The notes under the pieces: generated by a model | Database searches by the model: none | What the model was told of the DNA's origin: nothing | The model's input: only the letters and a program-made list of their open reading frames with translations | Shown here: positions 57,673 to 64,000 of the stretch, one piece after another | How the letters are laid out: each line of letters starts with the position of its first letter | Position numbering within the stretch: the first letter of the stretch is position 1 | Source of the DNA: Macquaria australasica | Taxonomy: Eukaryota; Chordata; Actinopteri; Centrarchiformes; Percichthyidae | Assembly: GCA_005408345.1 (NCBI GenBank) | Contig: SEMN01000026.1 | Location: 1,008,001-1,072,000 of the forward strand | DNA length: 64,000 nucleotides | Reading direction: 5' to 3' | Position numbers and translations under genes: made by a program

Positions 57673-60229
57673 TAACACCTGTGTATCTCCCTGCACATGT
57701 GCCCACCACATGCACGTACGAAGCTGCAGTGGGGCGGTGTGGTCAAATGTGGGACCCTGGTCCAGGTGGCAATGACAGATTTAGAGGATGTTGTGGACGG
57801 AGGTGGGTAGAGGCTGGCCTATGGAGGATATGTGTGACATGTAACATGGAGCGGTGGCGTGGAGTGATGACATCCTCTGTTTAATGAGCAGAGTTAACAC
57901 AGCCCATGTTAAAGTGAGCCGCCTGCCGTGGAGAGCTGTAAATCTGCCTGCTATCACTGCTGCCCCACTAATACAGGAAGTATTATCTAATAAGTGCAAC
58001 TAGGAGGACTAATTTCAATAGAGCTGATACCCCCCACGAGCAGTTTTCAAGCATCTTGCAGTGGAGAGGTTAACCCAGTTAGAAAACTTTTATCTCTGGA
58101 AAGCAAGTATGGAGTTAGTTTATTGGGACAGGCACTGACCAGACACTTCTCTCCAGTGGAGTTGTCTTAGGTTGAGGTTAGTGAAATCAAACATGGTGCC
58201 GGACAAATCCCAGACGTCTGGTTGTCCTGCCCCAGCTGCCTTCGCTCTGCCACATTCCTGGGCCACGTTGGAACTCTAAAGGACCTCTGTGTCAGTGCCC
58301 CCATTCTGGCCTGCCCTTCAGCCCTGATTTGTAGAGTGCTGGTGTCAAAGGGGACTACTTTGTAGATGGTATGCTCTGCTTACCTGTTTCCCCACAGCAG
58401 AGGCAGTAAATGTCACTCTATGACACTCTCTGGACTATCTCACCCCTGACCATTACAACGCTCAGGGATAGATACACAAACACGCCCAGAAAATCAAAAG
58501 TAAAATAACTTGTTAACAAAACCCATTCATGTATGTGTAAATAAAAAAGCTCCTTAATGCCTGGACTGTAAAAGGCAGAGATAGCCACTTTCTTTGCGGA
58601 TGTAGTGTCTGGCATTTGTCTACAGCTGTAATGCAATTGTGTTTCAGAGTTTTCCTCCACTGAGCGGGGGGTAATTGCTGACTAGTCTTTTAACCTTATT
58701 AAATCATCCAGAGGCAGTGTTGGAGCGAAGATGGAGTTGATGATACTGCACCTCTCGTGCTTTTAGGAAAAGGAAAGATGCTGACTGCACTTCATCCAGG
58801 GGATTATACACTGAATTCAAGCAAAACTGCTACAGCTAATTAGAGGGAAAGGGAAGCACTGTGACAATCACCATGGGATGATCCTCAGGCAGTGCTGGTG
58901 GATTTTCTTTCCACTGCATTTTTCACTTTTTTTGTGCAAGTTAACTTGGCAGAGCAATTATTGTTGCTGTTTTGGTTATTATGTTTACTACACATTGCAT
59001 TTGCTGTCATTAAAATTTATATGGCCCCTTATGCATAACGATCGTCAGATTTTATTACCATATATCCATTGACAGCCATTATTCTATCGCTGTGTATGTG
59101 TGTTCATAAAAACACACATACACAGGTTTGATCGCTCATGGCCATTTCTCAAAGTCTGACATTCACAATGTGGATGCTGAAACTCCAAAGAGGTTTGGGT
59201 CTGAGCTTAATTAGATCCTGTGGAGCTAAATCAAATCAGTCTAAACGAGAGCAGAGAGCCAAACCCTCCCCATACAAACGTGTGTCTGTTGTCTGCTTTG
59301 TGTGATTGCTATCTCAACAGGACACTGCGTTAGGAGGTTGGGTTGCATCAAAGCAGAGCCACCTCTCTACCTCTTCTTGTTCACTTCTTCGCCCTCTCCT
59401 TCTGCCTCTAATGCATCTTTTTCAGTAGTCAAGGAAAGAGGGAGTGAGAAGGATGGAGAGTTTTCGCCTCTCACTCCTCCCCCTGCTCACGCTGCTTAAC
59501 CTTGACAAGTCAATATGATACAGACGCAATTTGCTTATCTCCACCTGACATTACCACTGTTCTCCCTGCTGCGGGGGCATGAGGCCTGCCCCATTAGCAT
59601 AGCTTACAAACACATCACTCTCTCTCTCTGAGGAGCCACACTCATCTATGGATGCTCACCTACGGTACAAGACACCCACAATATAACATCATAAAAGGTA
59701 TAAAACAAGGCATTCTTTTAAATTCTTATGTCTCCTAATCAGGCTTCTTTTTAAGATAAAGTTTTACACCTGACAGGAAAACGAAATGATTCAGTCTCAC
59801 TGCATGACTAAGTCTTTTTCCTCATCAGTTTCGGGCTAACCTACAATCACACGGCCACCCTACTCCAGAGTGCACAGTCAAATGTGGTGTGCAGATATAT
59901 ACCTGTGTGTGTCAGGCGGGTGAACCAAGCCCCTCAGCATCTGGCTGGTGCTCCCTGACCAGAGAAACAGTCAGCTCCCTGGTCTCCAGCTGCAGGGTGG
60001 CTCCAACCCAGGTCCATTAGTCACCAGACCCTGGACACCTCTCGCTCATCCCACCACATAAGGTAGCGTAATTGATACCCATCAGCCGTGGCTATAATCT
60101 CCTTGGTGGGAAGCAGTGCGGGTGTGGGATACGCACCTCATGTTTGGTTAAGAAGGTGCCGAGCGGGGTCCAGGACTCCGGGCCTGTCTCTTTGCCATCA
60201 CTCCACTTGAAGGTGAGATGATTTAGGGG

Positions 60230-60430
60230 CCTGGGAGAAAGTTAATTTCTCTTGATCATTGTGTGCAACCTGGAGCCTTAATGGCGGGCGTAATTAATTC
60301 TGCTGATGTTAATCACCAGGGCTGGTCCCCACAATTATCAGCCCTGTGCAGATGGGGCGCGGCGCAGACATGAAAAATTAGGAAAATGAATCTGTAATGG
60401 GGTGGCAGATCTAATCTGCGTCAGAGAAAA
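60230..60430. promoter_or_regulatory. Candidate conserved non-coding element
   Basis: Complex 200-bp block with a palindromic homeodomain site TAATTAATT (60,291-60,299), TGTTAATCACCAGG, CAGATG E-box-like words and GCAGATCTAATCTGCG, a near-perfect palindrome at about 60,405-60,420. It is unlike the AT-rich filler around it. Confidence 0.35.
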
Positions 60431-60877
60431 CAAAGTTAGGAAGAGCAAAGAGCCCCAGGATTCCAGGTGAAAGCCACCAATACCGACAAACCTGTGTGGC
60501 AGAGCTGAAAAATGTTGCCATGTCCAAAGTGTTTCGTAATTACTGGGGCATTCAATTGTTCTATTGTTAATTCATCACTGTAGCAGAGGTTAAGTTCAAC
60601 ATCTCCTTCCTGGGCTATGGGTTGCAGAGGAGGGGAAGCAGCAGTGGTCACATGCTTCTGGAGTCACTATAAGGTTAATCAGGTTCCACTCTCAGTTGTG
60701 TGGGCTTTGCAATCAACCTCCGTACTCGTCTCCAGGGATGAAGAACGCACCACAAATGAATGAATGAATGCTCTTCTGTTCAAATATGCACAGGTGCATA
60801 AATTCACTGTATATAGGCTAAAATACAGTCATACATGTGGGGACATGCGCACAAACACTGGTCCAAATGAATGTACA

Positions 60878-60879
<2 letters not shown>

Positions 60880-60912
<33 letters not shown>
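60880..60912. repeat. Microsatellite (CA)n
   Basis: About 16 CA units. Confidence 0.95.
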
Positions 60913-60915
<3 letters not shown>

Positions 60916-61059
60916 ATTGTTTCAATCATGGGTCCTAGTGATGGAAGAATTACTAAAGCATTAGTGGTCAAAGGACAGATACTCCCAGAGGACGTTTCCT
61001 CTGCCAACGTCAAACAAAATTAAGCAAAATACAACTGATTAATTGAAATTGCAGAGAAG

Positions 61060-61180
61060 CCATTTTTCAAGCCCTTACTTGGCTCTGGCAGTTGGGCATG
61101 CCGTCATTCCTATTTGGTCTGCTTAATTAGTCTTCTACCTATTTTGTCTTTAATAAGGCATGCCATAGGTTCTTAGAAAA
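61060..61180. promoter_or_regulatory. Candidate conserved non-coding element
   Basis: Dense complex sequence with TGCTTAATTAGTCTTC (homeodomain core TAATTA) and two GGCATGCC words (61,097-61,104 as GGGCATGCCG and 61,157-61,164 as AGGCATGCCA) flanking it. No coding potential. Confidence 0.3.
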
Positions 61181-61852
61181 TCTAAGAGGTTAGAACGAAT
61201 CATTATTCATCATCATTGTTGTTAGAATGGTGAAATCCGAGCAATAGACTGAACTGCTGGCTATGATTTAGTTAAAGTGTATTATTAATGAGTTTAATAA
61301 CTAGCCCTGTTACATTGTGGTTACTCACACAATCGGTGCTCTCCTTGAATATCAAACCAATTTAAATATCACACTTAATGGTAAGCAAGAACAAATCTAA
61401 TGGACTACTTCATGACTGGAGTAGTGTTATCTGTTTTCTGTGCTGTTATTTATTACGTAGCAGCAGACATCGTTCAAACAGTAAAACCACCCATCTCTGG
61501 GCTGTTGAGGTATTTAGTAGTAATTACAGTTGTGATCAATACACACATATTGACAATATTACACTTAAAGTTTTTTTTTCCCAATATACATCAAAGGTCA
61601 AAGGCTCATTTTCTTGTAATTACTCACACGGGGGCAAATGCAATTCTTGAGGTGAACCTCAATAAACAATAATAGATGGACCAGCTGGCTGTTCATTGTT
61701 CTGTGGTCAGACGTTCCACAGCAGCGGTGACCAGGTGTTTACACGGGCACAGCCACACAGCCTCACGGCAAGGGGAGGGACATAAACAGCATTTAAAGGA
61801 GCCCTGCAAAGGTCTCAGATCATAGAAAAGACACAAAAGCCCTGCCACACAT

Positions 61853-61874
61853 ACACACACACACACACACACAC
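61853..61874. repeat. Microsatellite (CA)n
   Basis: About 11 CA units. Confidence 0.9.
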
Positions 61875-62059
61875 ATGATCCAGACTGAAACGAACATTGC
61901 ATTTTCATCATAGTGCAATAACTGAATTACATTTGCAAACTGGAAACCTCCTGTCCTTGAAGAGCTCAGGAGATGCCTTTACATGCACTAACAGTTTCTG
62001 TAAGTGCACATCCAGAATTCCTCTGGGAGGGCGCAGTGATGGAGATTAGTATAGTCATA

Positions 62060-62260
62060 ATTCCAGGGGATTATATGCTAATGTACTCTTGCCTGTTTGT
62101 GTGAGAAAATTGCATTGTGGTTATTAGCGTGACACCAGAGCTCTGAGATGCTACTTGGCAAGCGTCCTCATCGGCTCACAGATGCCCTCCAAGGATTTAC
62201 ATTTTTATTACAACACGAAAGGGAAACCAAAGTGATATAACGGCACGCGCACAGAACAAA
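62060..62260. promoter_or_regulatory. Candidate conserved non-coding element
   Basis: Includes an octamer-type word ATGCTAAT (62,077-62,084), AAATTGCATTGTGGTTATTAG (quoted in part: TTGCATTGTGGTTATTAG, C/EBP- and RUNX-like) and TTTTTATTAC. Non-repetitive, no frame. Confidence 0.3.
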
Positions 62261-62389
62261 CGCCCTCAACTTGAAAGATTTAATTGAATGTATTCAAATG
62301 TGATTCATTGAACAATTACACTCTCATTCTGCGAGCACATAGTGCAATTGTTTTGCCTATACTGGGCTCTCCTCCCCTTTCCTCATCCT

Positions 62390-62570
62390 CTTGCTAACAC
62401 TCCCACTCCCTTTAAATTAGAAATCGGACTGGCCTTTGTAGGAGACACTGAGGGGGAATCAATAGGTGCATTAATTACAGCAATTCATTACCCAAATAAA
62501 CATGGGACTCAACCTTTGCTGGATACAAATTTGGGGGACGTTAAGTGTTTGGCTAGAGACAAAGGCCTGG
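62390..62570. promoter_or_regulatory. Candidate conserved non-coding element
   Basis: Includes GGTGCATTAATTACAGC and AATTCATTACCC (homeodomain-type) with ATACAAATTTG (SOX-like). A single frame crosses it but has no recognisable protein content. Confidence 0.3.
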
Positions 62571-62744
62571 ACCAGGAATCCCTATTGCATTAATCTGAGG
62601 GATCAAACTCTGCTGAGTGCCAGGGCTCCTCCAGGGAGTGTCCAGCCTGGGATCAATCCCTACGCACAGGCAGTGAGTTATGGCTACTGAATACAAACGT
62701 GGTCATGTGACATGGCACCGACACCGCTCTGCTGTTGCTGTGGT

Positions 62745-62746
<2 letters not shown>

Positions 62747-62787
<41 letters not shown>

Positions 62788-62804
62788 GTCTCACTCTCTC
62801 TCTC
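62747..62804. repeat. Microsatellite (TC)n
   Basis: Interrupted TC repeat. The poly-Ser-Leu frame across it is an artefact. Confidence 0.95.
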
Positions 62805-63166
62805 AGGCACTTAATGGGAGTCCTGCTGGCCCACAATGCAGCGGGCTAACAGGGCAGGCTGCTGCTCCCCAGATCCCCAGCTTCCCTGCCCATTCAGGGT
62901 CTGGTCTCTTGCATACAGGGCCGCAGAGACTCCTGAAGGCTCCTGGCAGAGGACGAAGGTAAAGGACATCCCTCTCCCTCACTGTCATCTCTACAGCATG
63001 TGCCTATTTGTGAATTATATCTCCAACGGTGGCCATAATAAAACATGATAATGATGGATTGCACCGATAAATTACTGTTGAGTGGATTGTTAGGTCAGAT
63101 GCGTTAGTGTGTGTGCGAGCTGCAGCAAATGGGTGATAGCCCTGAACACCCAGGGAAGTATGAATA

Positions 63167-63182
63167 CCCCCCCCCCCCCCCC
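63167..63182. repeat. Homopolymer C tract (16 nt)
   Basis: Uninterrupted C run; its length may be uncertain in the assembly. Confidence 0.9.
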
Positions 63183-63689
63183 GAGCAAGGTAAACACACA
63201 TACATGCAAATAAAGCACACAAACACATGTGTATGCCTACCATGCAATTTGCAGTTTGAACAGTGCATTTTACATGCATGCATTGCACATCAAACTCATC
63301 AAACACCTACATCCTAAAGTCATAATGTATTTTGGTTGTAGGTTTTTAATATGTTGCACCGTATTTCTCTGCAAAGTGTTACAAAGGGGAACATGTGTTG
63401 TACATGCATGTTCACAAGGTCCTATATATTTGTATAAAGAACATTTGTGCTTTTATGTCGGGCTTGCCATCTCCCTCTCCACATTTGGACACTTTTTTTA
63501 TTATAGATTTTCACATTCCCCAGAATGTTTAATATTTTATATATTTATATTTTATATTTCTTGCCAACAACAGCAAAGGTCTTGAAACTTAAGCTATAGT
63601 AAATATATCTATTGTGCCTCAAAATATGTATTCAATGACAGCATGTTCTTTCACAGTATTTATGCTCACAAATGGTTTAACATGCTCTA

Positions 63690-63890
63690 CACTGTTTTTA
63701 TTTATCTTGCCACAAAATCACAAAAGGGCTTTACAATCGGTATAACATACAACACCCTCTATCCTTAGACCCTCAGTTCGGATAAGGAAAAACTCAACAG
63801 AATAGAGTGAAACCTCAGGCAGAGCAACGGAGGAGAGATCCTTTTTTCAGGACATGAACAGATGTTGTATGTATAAGAGTGGACAGAAAT
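63690..63890 (+). mobile_element. Teleost interspersed repeat (GAAACCTCAGGAAGAGCAAC family), plus orientation
   Basis: Contains CCTTAGACCCTCAGTTCGGA, TAAGGAAAAACTCAAC and GAAACCTCAGGCAGAGCAAC, the landmarks of the copy at 26,010-26,229 in reverse. It probably continues past 63,890. Confidence 0.6.
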
Positions 63891-64000
63891 ACCAATAGTA
63901 AAATTACAACACGGAGAAACAGAATGACAATATTAGCAAAAAACGTGCTAACATCTATAAAGAATATAGATCAGAGAACACTGTATATCTAGACTGTCTA

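Larger units (their letters stand above)
55130..63690. other. Intergenic region rich in complex non-coding sequence (inferred HOXD-side desert)
   Basis: No frame here encodes a recognisable protein and no splice-linked exons were found. Long parts are complex and repeat-free with homeodomain, octamer and E-box-like words, separated by CA, CT and C-run microsatellites. By synteny with the mammalian HNRNPA3-MTX2 interval this would be regulatory desert next to HOXD. Confidence 0.45.

Noticed and set aside
57426..57884. Several short frames around the CA repeat
   Set aside because: They translate the (CA)n/(TG)n microsatellite.
62735..62962. 75-codon frame with poly-Ser-Leu start
   Set aside because: It is generated by the (TC)n microsatellite.
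1..64000. CRISPR arrays, bacterial operons, viral genes or toxin genes
   Set aside because: No repeat-spacer pattern and no such coding sequences were seen; the window is vertebrate nuclear DNA.

Overview
This window is vertebrate nuclear DNA, almost certainly from a teleost fish. Three multi-exon genes have fish-like protein sequences. The introns are compact and carry repeat families I recognise as common in teleosts. Several microsatellites are present, and there is no bacterial-style gene packing.

Layout. (1) 857-28,326, minus strand: a complete 20-exon agps gene encoding a 633-residue peroxisomal alkylglycerone-phosphate synthase. All splice sites are GT-AG and the reading frame closes. 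The start is in a CpG-rich promoter near 28.3 kb, and the 3' UTR runs out of the window at the left edge. (2) 28.3-33.5 kb: the gap between agps and nfe2l2. It holds a teleost MITE copy, a candidate unrecognised two-exon minus-strand gene of 133 codons (30,366-30,893), a nested transposon cluster (31.4-33.0 kb) and a perfect CTCF-consensus match at 33,055. (3) 33,690-39,908, plus strand: a complete 5-exon nfe2l2 (Nrf2) gene of 609 residues with DLG, ETGE, DSGIS and CNC-bZIP elements, and a poly(A) signal at 40,276. (4) 40.3-43.4 kb: intergenic, with a double-foldback MITE at 42.05-42.39 kb. (5) 44,231-47,515, minus strand: a 10-coding-exon hnrnpa3 gene of 335 residues, plus a predicted 3' UTR intron immediately after the stop. 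It is convergent with nfe2l2. (6) 47.5-64 kb: no supported protein gene. The part above about 55 kb is rich in complex sequence with homeodomain-type motifs that looks like conserved non-coding DNA, interrupted by microsatellites.

Context. The order hnrnpa3 - nfe2l2 - agps and the relative orientations match the block on human chromosome 2q31 that lies on the telomeric side of HOXD, beyond MTX2. By that synteny the right end of the window should lead towards mtx2 and hoxd, so the 47.5-64 kb tract would be the edge of the HOXD telomeric regulatory desert. The genes do not form a pathway: agps makes ether lipids in peroxisomes, nfe2l2 drives the antioxidant response, and hnrnpa3 packages and exports mRNA. 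Their linkage is positional. The most notable unexplained signals are the candidate gene at 30.4-30.9 kb, a set of oriented CTCF-like sites around nfe2l2 and hnrnpa3, a HOX/PBX-MEIS composite site in agps intron 17, and several nested or foldback transposons. All similarity statements come from recognition by eye; no alignment was run.
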